Source of the DNA: Stachybotrys elegans
Lineage: Eukaryota; Ascomycota; Sordariomycetes; Hypocreales; Stachybotryaceae
Assembly (NCBI GenBank): GCA_020746835.1
Contig: JAGPNK010000015.1
Coordinates: 806,001 to 870,000 of the forward strand
Direction of reading: 5' to 3'
Length of the DNA stretch: 64,000 nucleotides
Under the pieces are notes generated by a model. It saw only the letters and a program-made list of their open reading frames with translations. It did no database searches and was not told the origin of the DNA. This document shows, piece after piece, positions 45,618-59,488 of the stretch; within the stretch, counting starts at the first letter, position 1, and each line of letters starts with the position of its first letter. The position numbers were made by a program, and so were the translations under genes.

Positions 45618-47726
45618 GGGACGGCGGGCTGAAGATTGACGACATATGGACAATTGATTATGGAACATGATGACGGGTCGATGAACCGATACCCCCCCTT
45701 TGCGAGACTTCTGGAATGTCTTGCGATACGATCCTTTGCTACCCACTGTTTCCTTGCACCATCCCCTGCTTTTCGGAGTCTTCTCAGCGATTCGAGATAC
45801 TTTCAGTGCATTTTCATCATTTACGGCATCATCGGCACTCGGCAGTCTGGATTTTATTCACGCGATTTCACTATGGATTACACGGCACAACATTACACCA
45901 CAGCATTAGGGATTTCTCACCATGATACCCGGAGTGCGACTCTCACCACCCCCCAGTTGCGATCACACCACTCCACTCCACCTTTATCTTTGTTTTTTGT
46001 TTTCCCCTTGCACTTTTTTTATCTCCCTGATCCTTTCCCCCTTCTACTGCCGCATTTACGATTTGGGCATATCTCATTTTGGTCGTCAGGCCGTTTCCAC
46101 GCCCAGCTTAACATGGGGCTGTACGCATGCATCGTCAGCTCCCACTAGCCCAGGCATATGGAACGGTCATGATGGGGGTTCAGTTGGCATGCATGTACGG
46201 CGTTGACTTGATTTTTGATACACACGCGAGTTGAGAATCGACTCTTCCTCTGAGGGGAACAGGGATTGATACCAGGGCGGTGACTTGTTTGCTTTACTCA
46301 TCACATGGCGCGTCCATCGTGTTGACCGTTAGATTGGACTTGCAGGTTTTCTTGTCTTTTTTCTTCTTGCTTTCTTTATCCAGCACGGAGGTTACATCCT
46401 AGCTTGGTGACGGCATGCCGAACTCGGCTTGGGATGGGCGGTATACCCGATGAAAGCAATTCCGGCTTGGATGCTTGTCACACTCATTTGATTAAGAGAG
46501 TCTCCTTCTGGTTTTTATTTGTCATTTATGATTGGGGGCCGCGCCACAGACTCTTACATGCGCTGGAGACGGACAAGGGTTTCTCACGCCAGCGCTCTGT
46601 AGATAGGGCTATTGATTACGGGCCTAGAGAATGGACGGAACAACCAATTTCATTGATTACATACACATGCATACCGCACTGTTCAGTCTATGTCGTTGAT
46701 ATCGTCATTGACCCAAAGTGACGCCACGTTGACGCGTCCATCTACCATCCATCTCATCGTCTAAACCACCAAGACTGCCACAAAGACAAGACAAGACAAG
46801 ACAAGAACAAGATCTGATGCACCACCCCCTGCCATGACCACGTTGGCACTAGGTACTGCCCGCCCATGCTTCGGCACCCCCCTTTTGATCCGCAACAGGG
46901 TTCCCTTCACCCATCCACTGTCCACCCTCCCTCTTCGATTTCCTTTATCGGGCATGTTTATCATTCTGGTGACATTCCAGTGCATCGGCCTGTCAAGCCA
47001 CTGACGTGGTCGTCAGCAATTGGGAAGAGAGAGAGAGGCTCACCTTTGTGCACCAGCCGTAGAAAATACATGAATTAGAAGTGATAATGAAATAAACATC
47101 TGCCCATGCGCATCCCAATTCTGAGGCTCTTCGACACCAGATGCCTGCAGAGAATCCGCAGTATGCGCCGGCCCCTTCCGTCTTCTCAATTGACGGACAG
47201 GCATCAAAGAAGTGGCACGCCCCCCCCTTCCCTGCCTTGCACCAGAATGGGGGCCCTTTTTAGCCGTCCTCAGCCCTATGTATGGGGCTACGTTCACGCG
47301 CGACTGTTTATCGATAGCGATAGCAGAGGATCATGGAAGGAAAAATCTGATTTGGTCCCAGGGAGGGGCGTGTGTCGATAGTGGTGGTGAATGGTTATGA
47401 GATCTGGGCAGTGAGGACGCTCTTATCGTGGTGTTGAGATTAGAGGGTGGTTTCACCTGTTGGTGCGCCTTTCTGGGCTTGCAGTTGATTATCTTGCTTA
47501 AGACTACATGGCACGCACTGCTTTCCGTGTTGTTTTTATTTATTTGTTTGTTTCTTCTTTCTCTTTACTGCTGGTCATTAAACCCGTTACCCCTAGGAAG
47601 AAAGGTATGCCTCGAAGAGTGCAATTATAGATAGTACAATAATGTCATGCGAAAATCCCAGAGGCTTTACTAAGTTGACGTATCCGTGAAACCTAATGCC
47701 ATATATTATTGCAGAGCTGTCCTCCG
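45618..47726. other. SWIRM gene / dehydrogenase convergent spacer
   Basis: About 2.1 kb between two stop codons, long for a convergent pair in this window. 45680-46080 is pyrimidine-rich and probably 3' untranslated sequence of the SWIRM gene. An ACAAG array lies at 46784-46806. No gene is supported. Confidence 0.5.
46784..46806 (+). repeat. ACAAG pentamer repeat
   Basis: About four and a half ACAAG units. Confidence 0.85.
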
Positions 47727-48695
47727 CTACAGACCGGCCGTCAGAGTGTAGCCCCCGTCCACTGCCAAGGACTGCCCGGATAGATACTGGTTCGTGGCGA
47801 AGAACAGCACCGTAGAAGCCATGTCCTCGTCCTTGCCGGGCCTCGCGGCGGGGGCCTTGCCCTCGAGCTTCTCCCTGTCGAGCTTGCTCTTCTGCTTGCT
47901 GTCGGACTCGCCGGCCGTCATCTCGCTGGGGAACACGCCGGGGGCAATGGCGTTGACGCGGACCTTGACGCCTGCCGCCGTGATCTCGTTGGCCAGCATG
48001 CGCGTCAGGTGCTCGATGGCGGCCTTGCTCGCGTTGTAGGCAAAGTGGTGCTGCGCGGACTTGACGAGCCCCGAGATGGAGGTGATGTTGATGACGGTCG
48101 AGGACCAGCCGGGGTGCTTCTCCGTGCTCCTCTGCAGCAGCGGGAGGAAGGCGGTGGTGACGAAGAAGTGGCTCGTGACGTTGGTGTTGAAGGTCTGCTG
48201 CCAGTCCTCGTAGGTGCTCTTGTCCGTCTCAAACAGGTTCTTGCGGAGCTCCTGGGCGGACCCCGTCTCGCTCTCCGTCTGCAGGGTCGCGCTCGATATG
48301 CCGGCATTGTTGACGAGGATGCACAGGCAGTCCTCGTGCTTGGCGAACTCGTCGTAGAGCGCCTTGACGCCGTCCTTGGTGGAAATGTCGCCGGCGAGCG
48401 GGATGATCTGGCCGCGGATATCCTTGCCATACGTGTCGGCGACACGTTCCAGCTTGTCAGATGTGCGGCCGGTGATGTATACCTTGGCACCGTTGCTGGC
48501 CAAGGCCTGCGTGGCCATGAGTCCAATGCCCGAGCCGCCGCCTAGAAGAGGGTGGCAAAGGTTAGCTGCTCACACGGATTCCCTCGTGCAACGCAAAGCA
48601 ATGGGGAGATGGGAGCACGCACCAGTGACGAGGGCAACCTTGCCAGTGACGTCGAACAAGTGTTCGCGCGTGAAGAGCTTGTTATCGTAGGCCAT
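47727..48695 (-). CDS. Short-chain dehydrogenase/reductase
   Basis: Complement of 48623-48695 and 47727-48541, with an 81-nt intron, gives 295 residues from the ATG at 48695. The classical SDR fold is complete: TG-x3-G-x-G as TGGGSGIGL (its first Gly codon is split by the intron), NNAG as NNAGISS, the catalytic Ser in NITSISG and Tyr-x3-Lys in AYNASKAA. The C-terminus holds APGVFPSEM and SGQSLAVDGGYTLT. It uses NAD(P)H; the fungal relatives are usually annotated as 3-oxoacyl-ACP reductase or RhlG-like, but the substrate is unproven. The ATG at 48695 has an excellent CACCATGG context. The frame is open upstream to an ATG at 48896, which would add 67 residues. Confidence 0.88.
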
Positions 48696-48896
48696 GGTGG
48701 ACTGAAGACGGGCAAGACGATGAGGTTGCAATGAGGAGGCGGTGCCGGTGGTGTTGCGACGAGGTTGAGAGAAGCGTGGGTTGCTGGTGGCAGTCGTAGA
48801 TGGGAAGCAGATATTACTCGAGTGGGATGCTGTCAAGGAGAGAGCTCGTGTGCTTTGCAGATATGCACTTGGAAGAGGCAGACGCGGGAGCAACAT
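48696..48896 (-). other. In-frame upstream extension of the dehydrogenase
   Basis: From an ATG at 48896 the frame runs 67 codons without a stop into the dehydrogenase ATG. The residues include no Asp or Glu but several Arg, Ser and Thr (start MLLPRLPLPSAYLQSTRALS). This is the composition of a mitochondrial presequence. It may be a used alternative N-terminus or an untranslated leader. Confidence 0.35.
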
Positions 48897-49624
48897 GGTG
48901 TTAACTTTACAATATCACTTTATATACACCATCTCCTATCCACATATGTAGATGACAAAAGCAGTCTTCGATCACGGAACACGGGTTACATTAAAAAGAG
49001 GGGATCCATATGCACTTACTGGGAAGCAGTTTTCATCATCATGACCGGACATGCTTCTGGTTAACGAAGAGCGGTTGGTCGCGCTCATCGATCGGAATCA
49101 ATGACGAAATGCATCCTGGAGCCAAACAGGGGGCACAACAACAGCCTCCACAGCCCAGTCAATGCTTTGAGCGTCAATCGAACATGCCAACCGCCACATG
49201 CCCCGATCTCTGATGCCATTGTCATCAGAAAGTCCTGCAAGCGAGCATGACGGCCGGAAGGTTTTCTCCGCGTCGATCCACCACGCGACTGCATCATCAA
49301 GATCTTCACTATGTATGGCGGATTTGACACGTCATGAGAATCAACTTCGCATTGTATCAAAGTAACCCAAGACGCATTGCTTCCGCAGTGCTCGCGGAGC
49401 TTGTGCTTTATTCCTCCCGATAAAAATGAAACAGATGAAGCCATCGCCAAACGCACTGCGCACCTCCCATCACAATCCCCGAGATAGATAGCCTCATCAT
49501 CCCGTGCCTTTTGGAAACAAAACAACTAGATGACACAGGGTTGTACAGTTCACATCAGCCTCCTCCCTATTATCCATCGCCTTCCGTGTCTGCTCCGCAT
49601 CCCCGTAGACTCCTCGTTGAGATA
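48897..49624. other. Golgin 3' / dehydrogenase 5' spacer
   Basis: About 730 bp with no supported gene; it should carry the dehydrogenase promoter and the golgin 3' end. Confidence 0.5.
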
Positions 49625-52600
49625 TCACCGAACTTCAATATGCTGCACAGCACTCATCCATTTCTGTTCATCCGTCCTATCAAAGTCGGTTAGCAAAGTC
49701 TTGTGGTATACTCATTCGGCCTTCAACTCACTTGTCAAACTTGAGCAGCTTGCCCAGCACAGGCACCAACTGTGCTCGTAGCTTGCTGTCCTTCTGCTCC
49801 AGGAACTGTAGCAGAATCGTCTTGATGTACATGGTCTCTGATGCCGGGCCCCCAGAGCCATTGGCTCCGCTTCCGCTTCGGCTCGAGTCCATCGAGCTTC
49901 GACTCGAGTTCGCCACCAGCTTAGACTGTGCTGCCTTGAGGTCTCGAGACAGCTTCTCGTATCGCTGTCGTGATTCGTCTACCATCTTGCGCAACTCCAG
50001 CCGCTGCTTTTCTCCGTCGCGCACCTGCTTCTCCGAGGCGTCGAGTGCCGACCGCAGCTGCGACACGGTTGTCTGCATCTCGGCCGTCTCTGCAGCGGCC
50101 TTCTCCTCCACCGCCTCTAGTTCCTCCCGCCTCTTCTTCCAATCCTTCTGCCGCTCCGCTAGCTCTTCCCGCTCCTCTGCAAGCGACTTGACCTCTCTCT
50201 CCAGCTCTCGGATCCGAATCTTGAGGTCCTCGGCCTCCCTCGTCTTCCTCCGTGCTAGCGTGCTAGACTCATCTTCAATGCGATCTCTCTCCTCGATCGC
50301 CGCCTCCATGCGGCCTCGCATCTCTCTGACCTTGTTGTCTGCTCGCTCGTCGACGTCTGCCAACAATCGGCGCATCGTCTCTCCTTCGCGCGTGCGCTCC
50401 TGAAGAAGTCGTTGGACCTCGGTGAGCTCCTCTTCCAACGACTCTGCCTGTGACTTGGATTCCTTGAGCTGTACCTGGATCTCGGCTGTCTGGTCACGCA
50501 TGCTGCTTAACAGGCTCTGAGCATTAGAGTACTGCTGCGTCTTGAAATCCACCTCTTCCTGCGCTGCTGTCCTCTCCCGTTTGAGCTTGTGCATCGCCTC
50601 CTCGAGCTCCTTGACACGTGGCCGCAGCTTGTTGACTTCGTCCTGGACCTTCTGCAGCTCGCGCTCTGCCTTCTCGGCCTTGGCGCTCAGCTCAATCTTT
50701 TCGGCCTCGCTGCGTCGAAGGTCGCGTCCCGCCACTCGTTGCGCGTCTTCCAGTCGTGCCTTGTTTTGGCCCTCCACCGTCAGGCGGTCCTGGAGGCTCT
50801 TCATCTCCTTTTCGCGGTCGGATGCCAGCTGCTGGGCGCGGGCTACTTCCCGCTTCAGCTCCTTCTCCTTCTTCTCCATGTCCTTGAGCTCCTTGGTCCT
50901 ATTTGCCAGCTCCTCCTTGGCCGACTTCAAGGCCACCGAGTCTTGTCGCAGGCTCTTCAGCTCGGGCTGCGCCCTCTGCAAGACCTCTCGTAGCTCAGAT
51001 AGATCCTTGAAGCGATTCTGGGCCAGCTGCTGTGCGGCCCCTAAATCAGACTGCAGCGTAGCCGTCTTATCCTTCAAGTCCTCATATTCCTTGCGCAACG
51101 ACTCCATCTCGGATTGAAGCTTGACATTCGCCTTGGCATCGGTCTCAGAAGAGCTCATCTTCTTCTCCAGCTCAGCAATCTGCGCCTTCAACTCGGCCTT
51201 CTCCGACTCCAAAGCCTTGATTTTCTCTTTGGCTTCAACGTGGTCTTGGCCAATGGTGAGAAGATTCTCTTGCAGAGATTCGATTTCCTCGCGAAGATCC
51301 TCCTCTGTCTTCCGTTGCTTGGAAAGCCGTTCGATTTGTACGTCCTTATCCGCAACTTCTTCCTTGAGCTTTTCAATCTCCGACTCCAGCTCCGCGGTGT
51401 TATTGATGCTTGCCGAGGCCTGCTCGCCCGTTTCGCCTGCGTCTTCTTCCTCTGCAGCAGGTGTGCTGGCCGGGCCTGCGCCTGCGCCTGCGCCTCCCTT
51501 GCCCTTCTTCTTGTTCTTCTTCTTCTTGGAGCCTGCGCCAGTCGAGGGGGTCGCAGCGCTGGGGGGCTGAGCTGTAACAGGAGTCGAAGGTGCTGTAGCC
51601 GAGGCGGATGCTTCAAGCTTCTTGGTCAAATCGTCCACCTTCTTCTGGCTCTCTGCCCTCTCCTTCTTCAACGAGTCGATTTGGGCGTTGAGGTCGTCAA
51701 TCAACTTCTTGGAGACGACCTTGGCGTTGGACGCCTTGGAAAGCTCGATATCCAATTCGCTGGCACGCTTGTCGGAGTTGGCGCGCGATGCCTCAATCTC
51801 TTGGATCTTTGTAAGGTGGGCGTCCTTCTCCTCTTGCAACTTGGCCTCAAGCGCTTGAAGCTGTTTTTGGGTTTTGTCAAGACGATCCGTTAGGCTCGCA
51901 ATCTCGGTGCTCCGCGCATCGAGCTGGGTTTGAAGGTCATCTCGAGGGAGGCTATCGCGCACTTCACTGAGATCTTTGGTGGCCTGCTCCAAGCTCGCCG
52001 CTAAACCTGCGCTGTTCTCCTTTGCGACGGAGAGTTCTTGCTTCAAATCGTCCATCTCGGACTTGAGACGTTGGACTTCTTCCGTCTTGGAGGCAACATC
52101 GGCCTGGAGCTGGGGGATCTCATCCTCAAAAGAGAAGATGTCGCCCTCCACGTCCTTTTTGGCAAGGTCTTCCGAGTCTTGCGGCTTATGCCTGGGGGAG
52201 AAAAGCCCCATGACTGACGCAACGGGTGATTTGACCCTCTCTGCTGCCGCTTCCGCTTTTTCTGCGGCATCCGACTCGTCTGGTTTTGCGCTTTCTGATG
52301 TAGACCCGGCGGGCTTGTCGGCCTTGAGTGTCTCCAGCTCGGATTTCGCGGCCTTCAACTGCTCCTCGTTTTGATCGTGCTTCTTCTTAAGCTCGTCCTT
52401 TTCGGTAGTAACCCTCTTCAGTTCCTCCATGACCATGTCGCCTCTCATGCTTAGCTGCTTAAGGTACTCGATGAGCGCGTCAGGGTCGCTTATGGATGTC
52501 AGAGGTGTGTTTTCTCGCAAGGCTTTTTCGAACGGTTCGATCGCCGTAGCGCGACGGTGTGCGACTCGGTAAGATCGCAGCAATTCTGAGAGTTGTAAGA

Positions 52601-53207
52601 GAAAATTCTGGTCTGTCACAACCGAATGGCCTACCAGGATACGTTGCCTCGAGCTTCTCGAGCTTCCTCAACCGCTGCTTGATCTCAGGGGTGAGCTCTG
52701 GCGCAGAAGTCTGGGGCTTGGGCGCAGGCTTCTCCTTGTTGCCGTCATCAGTGGCATCAGCGCCTGCAGCGCTTTCTCCATTCTCTTTGCCGGGGTTCTG
52801 TTCTGATGTGCCAACTACCGTCTCATCACTGGTCGGGGAGTTGTCATTCAACGGTTGGTCCTTCTCGGATTGAGGCTTGGGTGTAACGCTGGGGCTCGGG
52901 TCATCGCTATCGTCAATCACGAATGCAGCCTCGAAGACAGCTGGGTCAGGGTTCGGAGCGGTATCGTTCGCATCGTTTGCGGCTCTTCTTTGGCGACTCT
53001 TGGCGGCGGCGGCTGCGTCTGGCTTGCGCGATGAGGTAGAACCGGACCGAGAGATGGTGTTTGCCTCGGAGTATGCCTTTTGACGGGCCTGCTCCTCGGC
53101 AATGGTCCGATCAATGGCTCCTCGGATTCTCTGCAGATGGAATCGTTACTGGTCAGCAAATGGGAGCGCGCACGAAGGCGTAGGAGGAGAAGACTGACTT
53201 GGAACAT
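49625..53207 (-). CDS. IMH1: GRIP-domain golgin (Imh1 type)
   Basis: Complement of 53199-53207, 52635-53130, 49732-52585 and 49625-49676 gives 1136 residues; introns are 68, 49 and 55 nt. The first exon is nine bases (MFQ). Golgins of this type are long coiled-coil tethers held on the trans-Golgi by Arl1-GTP through the GRIP domain and capture endosome-derived vesicles. The N-terminus (FQRIRGAIDRTIAEEQ) is an amphipathic vesicle-capture segment. Residues about 40-150 are acidic and disordered. Heptad coiled coil fills about 190-1040, broken by an Ala/Pro/Lys-rich linker near 505-540. The GRIP domain is ETMYIKTILLQFLEQKDSK...LVPVLGKLLKFDK and is completed by the 52-nt last exon (TDEQKWMSAVQHIEVR). 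Confidence 0.92.
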
Positions 53208-54214
53208 GATGGGTTCCTTGTCGGCGCACCCTCAACAGAATTACGAAGGGCACATAGGAGAGATTGCCAAGGAAGCGAAAGCAATACAAACTCGGGGGAA
53301 AGAGATGGCTTTGATATAATACAGCTCGCTGGAAAGAACGGAGAGGGAAAGAAGCAAGTAAAAAAAGAAAGCCTTGAAAGGGAGTGGCAGCGTTGGCTTA
53401 GGGAGTACAGGGACGTTGAGCGTTGGGACTCTGATGGTGCAGCGAGCAAGCAGCCGTCTAATCATCCAACCACATCAGACCAGCCTGTCCCCCTACCCTA
53501 TGTACGGGCCGTAGAGGGGGGCGGCGCACTGTACTGGTTTGGGAGTTTAGCGCACTTCCACGTGTAAATAGTGTCTGCGTCCCGAGCTCCTTCAGGCTAC
53601 TAAGGTAGGGGTCTTGGGGCCCTCCAGGCTCCAGCCCAGTTCCCTTGATGTAGATCGCAACGCTCTACCAAACTACCTATCTACACTACGGGGAATGCCC
53701 ATTTAGATGTAAAGCATGAACCTTCGGTGGGCAGGAAAGGGAAGGGTAGGAACAATACATTGACAGGATGTATGGATACGATCTCGTTACCTGTAAATCC
53801 TCTGCCGCAACCGCCTATCCATCCGTCGGCCTGCCCAGAGCAACACGTGGCTAGTGTCACTTGTGGCTAGGTAGGGTCACAATACCGTAGGTTGGCCCCC
53901 TCCCCTGCTCAAGCCCATGCGACCTCTTGCAAGGATGAGGTCACGTCTCCAAACTGCTTCTTTCCCTGTCCTTCCATGTGTATTGTGTTGATGCTTGGCC
54001 ACCTACACCCTTCGTAGGCCACCTAGCTGCGCAACCCCGCGAAGTACCCCGTCCTGTGCGGGCTTGACTCTGCTTCTTTTACTTTCCTTTCTACCTACTC
54101 TTCCACTCCTTCGCTTTTCATTTGTTGTGTCGCCCCCCTCCTCACCCCATCTTTGCCCAGATACTTTGTCGCATAACGCTTCTCTGCCCTACTCTTCCCA
54201 CAACTTGGGCAAAA
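53208..54214. promoter_or_regulatory. Golgin-lunapark divergent promoter region
   Basis: A 1-kb spacer between divergent starts. 54060-54180 is pyrimidine-rich on the + strand, the lunapark leader. Repeated CTACCTA-type sequence occurs between about 53600 and 54100. No gene is seen. Confidence 0.5.
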
Positions 54215-55443
54215 ATGGTCTCCCTCTGGCCATGGGGGGTAAGTTCGACAGTGATTGCACTTGCTCTTGCTCTTGCGGTAGCTGATTCTTCGCAAGTCCT
54301 CCGACTCCACGGCCTCCTTCGAGAAGACTCTCTCCGCCCTGTCCGTCAAGATTGCAGACACCCAGTCCCGTCTCGACCGCCTGCGCACCAGCTCTCGACG
54401 AATCCGACTCTTGAGCGCCATCTATATGGTATTCGCTTATTTAGTCTATGCCATTGTGCTCCTCCTGGTCGTCGGATACAAGAACATGGGCCCTTATGAG
54501 TGGACGGGTATTGCTGGAGGCCCGGTGTTGTAAGTAGCCAACAGGTGGCAGAAGATCGAGTCCAGCTCCGGCTAACGAGCTCTCGCGCCAGGATATACAC
54601 CACTCGCACCGCGCTCGCTACGTACTATAGCTTCCGGATCGAGTCCCTGACCACGCGAGTCGATGAGCAGCGTGAGGAACGAGAGAAGACAATCCAAAAG
54701 CTCAAGGAAGCCACCAAGTACGATTCTACCCTCGAGCTCATCGAGAAGTACGGCGGCGCGGAGAAGAAGAGGAGGGATGACGATGAGGACGACAATGCGC
54801 AGAAACGCCCAGTTTCACCCAACCCGAACTCAAGGCCAGGCTTCGCCGGCCGAACAAACTTGCCTCCCCCTCGACCGCCAATATCAGACGTCCAAGCAGC
54901 TCAGCCGGGTCTCCTCTAATTGGCGCCCCCAGTGGCAACCTGCTAGAGCCCGGTGCCGAGTTTGCCCCCAACGCCGAGTACTATCCCGAACAGCCCGCTG
55001 GCCAGCCAGTTCACAGCATGCAGCCGAGCCAGCACGCCAATATCTACGGTACACCTCATGAGCCGCACTGGTACGACCGCCTCTTCGAGCTCCTCCTTGG
55101 CGACGATGAGACTGCCCCCAAGAACCGCATTGCTCTCATATGCCGCGCCTGTCGCCTCGTCAACGGTCAAGCTCCCCCAGGCACAAAGTCGCTCGCGGAC
55201 CTGGGCAAGTGGAAGTGCATGGCATGTGGTGCGGTCAACAACGAGGCGGATGAGGGCCGTAGGTTGGTAAAAGAGGCGCTGCAGTCAAAGTTGGACGATG
55301 GTGGTGTGAGTCCCAGCACGGCCACGAACGTGCCAGAGATAGAGGTTGGGGAAGAGTTCAAGTCAGAGGACGACGACGACGAGGAAGAGGATGAGGGCCC
55401 AGCCGCGGCAGTTAAGAAGCGCCGGGGCAAGGGCGGACGATGA
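54215..55443 (+). CDS. LNP1: Lunapark ER-junction protein, with an apparent frameshift
   Basis: Exons 54215-54238, 54297-54529 and 54592-55443. Lunapark sits at three-way junctions of the tubular ER and stabilises them against atlastin/Sey1 remodelling. The start MVSLWPWG matches the family. A coiled coil (SFEKTLSALSVKIADTQSRL) precedes two membrane segments, about IYMVFAYLVYAIVLLLVVGY and WTGIAGGPVLIYTTRTALAT, then a second coiled coil (EREKTIQKLKEATKYDSTLE). The Pro-rich linker is broken: its frame ends at 54919, while the rest (TANIRRP, then HWYDRLFELLLGDDET, and a zinc ribbon with CRAC and CMAC) reads in another frame. The exon total is 1109 nt, one short of a multiple of three. The shift falls at a run of five C at 54866-54870. 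Confidence 0.85.
54866..54870 (+). other. Frameshift site in lunapark
   Basis: Five consecutive C sit where the upstream frame (RTNLPPP) and the downstream frame (STANIRRP) meet. One base fewer than required by family alignment is present. A sequencing or assembly indel in the homopolymer is the simplest cause; a real mutation or programmed shift is possible. Confidence 0.6.
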
Positions 55444-56328
55444 GAATACTCCCACGCAATGAGTTCCATCAACTCTTGCCAAGTTACTGTACTAGTACAC
55501 GGGTTTCCCTATTCTTTCTCACTGGTTTGATGTTGCAAAAGGAAAATCAACGGCGTGGCTTGGAGGGAGTATTTGAATTCATGAAACTTGGCGAACGTTT
55601 GAAAATTTCATATGCCTCCTCGTAAATGACAGACTGGAGCAAATGTCACATGCGTCTATTCCACATGCAATCATTTCATTCAAATGCTTCTTTGCCAAAA
55701 GGCCAGGGAGTACTCACTCTCTCAGAGCTCTATTCCATGTAAACCGACAGATTTTGGTACAAGTCTATTTATTACCTCTTCTGGGTCAGATGTATGCGGC
55801 CGTTGTCCGTACAGAGGTCGACATACCTCTGGCAAGCCCGAAAGAAACCGGAAAACATTGGCGAAGTTAACGTCTATCTATATACGCTCTTTTTGTGCGT
55901 CATTTCCTGGCCTCAATCCCGTATCCCATTCATGTTGCATGATCCGTCCATCGTGGCTTATCGTTTCCTCAGTCCCAGCCGCACACCTCCGCCAGCCTTC
56001 CATGACGTTCAAAGACTCTCCACCTGGGTCTTCGAGGAGGAGAATGGACAGCACCGTACTTGGCCCATTTCTAGTATCTAACACGCGCTAGGCCTTGCTC
56101 GAAACCATTTGAAACGAGACAACAACTCGCAAGGCACATCAAGCAGTATTTGTCCAAGTAGCTCAAACAAGTGCCAGAGTGCATCGACTCATTTCTCGCA
56201 AACCAAAGCCTTCCCACGGTGACTCATCCCCGCCGTATGGAGTCTACCAGCGCCGCGCCTGCAAGCAGGACGAGGACCATGGTGATGCGCCCATAACGGC
56301 GAAACAAGTGAGCGAGCCTAACAACCCC
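55444..56328. other. Lunapark-SRPK convergent spacer
   Basis: About 885 bp with the 3' regions of both genes; AT-rich near 55480-55690. No gene is supported. Confidence 0.55.
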
Positions 56329-59133
<2,805 letters not shown>

Positions 59134-59488
59134 CTAAAGGATGGCTGCACTGCAGCAAATAAGGGCCGGGTTAGAGGTGCGCGACGCAACCCGCACATTG
59201 TCATGCTGGGCGCGAAGGGTGGGTGGTGCGGCATGTAAGTGGGAGGAAGGGCAGCAGCAAAACAATGGAAATGGTTGCAGACAAACAGAATCAGACATAC
59301 CCGGCCTCTCCTTGGGCTCCTTCTGCTTGGGCACTCTCCGTTGTGATGATGGGCTTGAGGCCATCCTTCTTGCGCTTCTTGGCCATGAGGTTGTTGCCGT
59401 TGGCGTTGGCCGCCGCAGATGCCGCCGCCGGGGTAGCTCCCGGTGAGGGAGGAGGCTTTTGGCCTGAGGTCGCGTCACTTCCGTTCAT
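59134..59488 (-). CDS. Small basic protein, unidentified
   Basis: Proposed complement of 59301-59488 and 59134-59149, with a 151-nt intron, gives 67 residues. I do not recognise the family. The N-terminal half is Pro/Ala/Asn-rich (MNGSDATSGQKPPPSPG); a compact basic segment follows (LMAKKRKKDGLKPIITTE), which reads like a conserved nuclear-type motif and is unlike chance sequence. The donor GTATGT and the branch-acceptor pair CTAAC...CTGCAG are strong, which supports a real transcript. The second exon is only 16 nt and the alternative AG five bases later would change the tail. The start could lie further upstream in the same frame if a non-ATG codon were used. Confidence 0.4.

Noticed and set aside
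44604..45639. Frames of 260 and 293 codons overlapping the SWIRM gene
   Set aside because: Both are alternative-frame or antisense shadows; only the frame starting at 44256 ends in a recognisable domain.
50542..51893. Long + strand frames over the golgin
   Set aside because: Leu/Ser-rich reverse-strand shadows of the Glu/Lys-rich coiled coil.
54748..54812. An intron that would restore the lunapark frame
   Set aside because: It would delete the conserved EKYGG segment and its acceptor lacks a pyrimidine tract; the C-run shift explains the data better.
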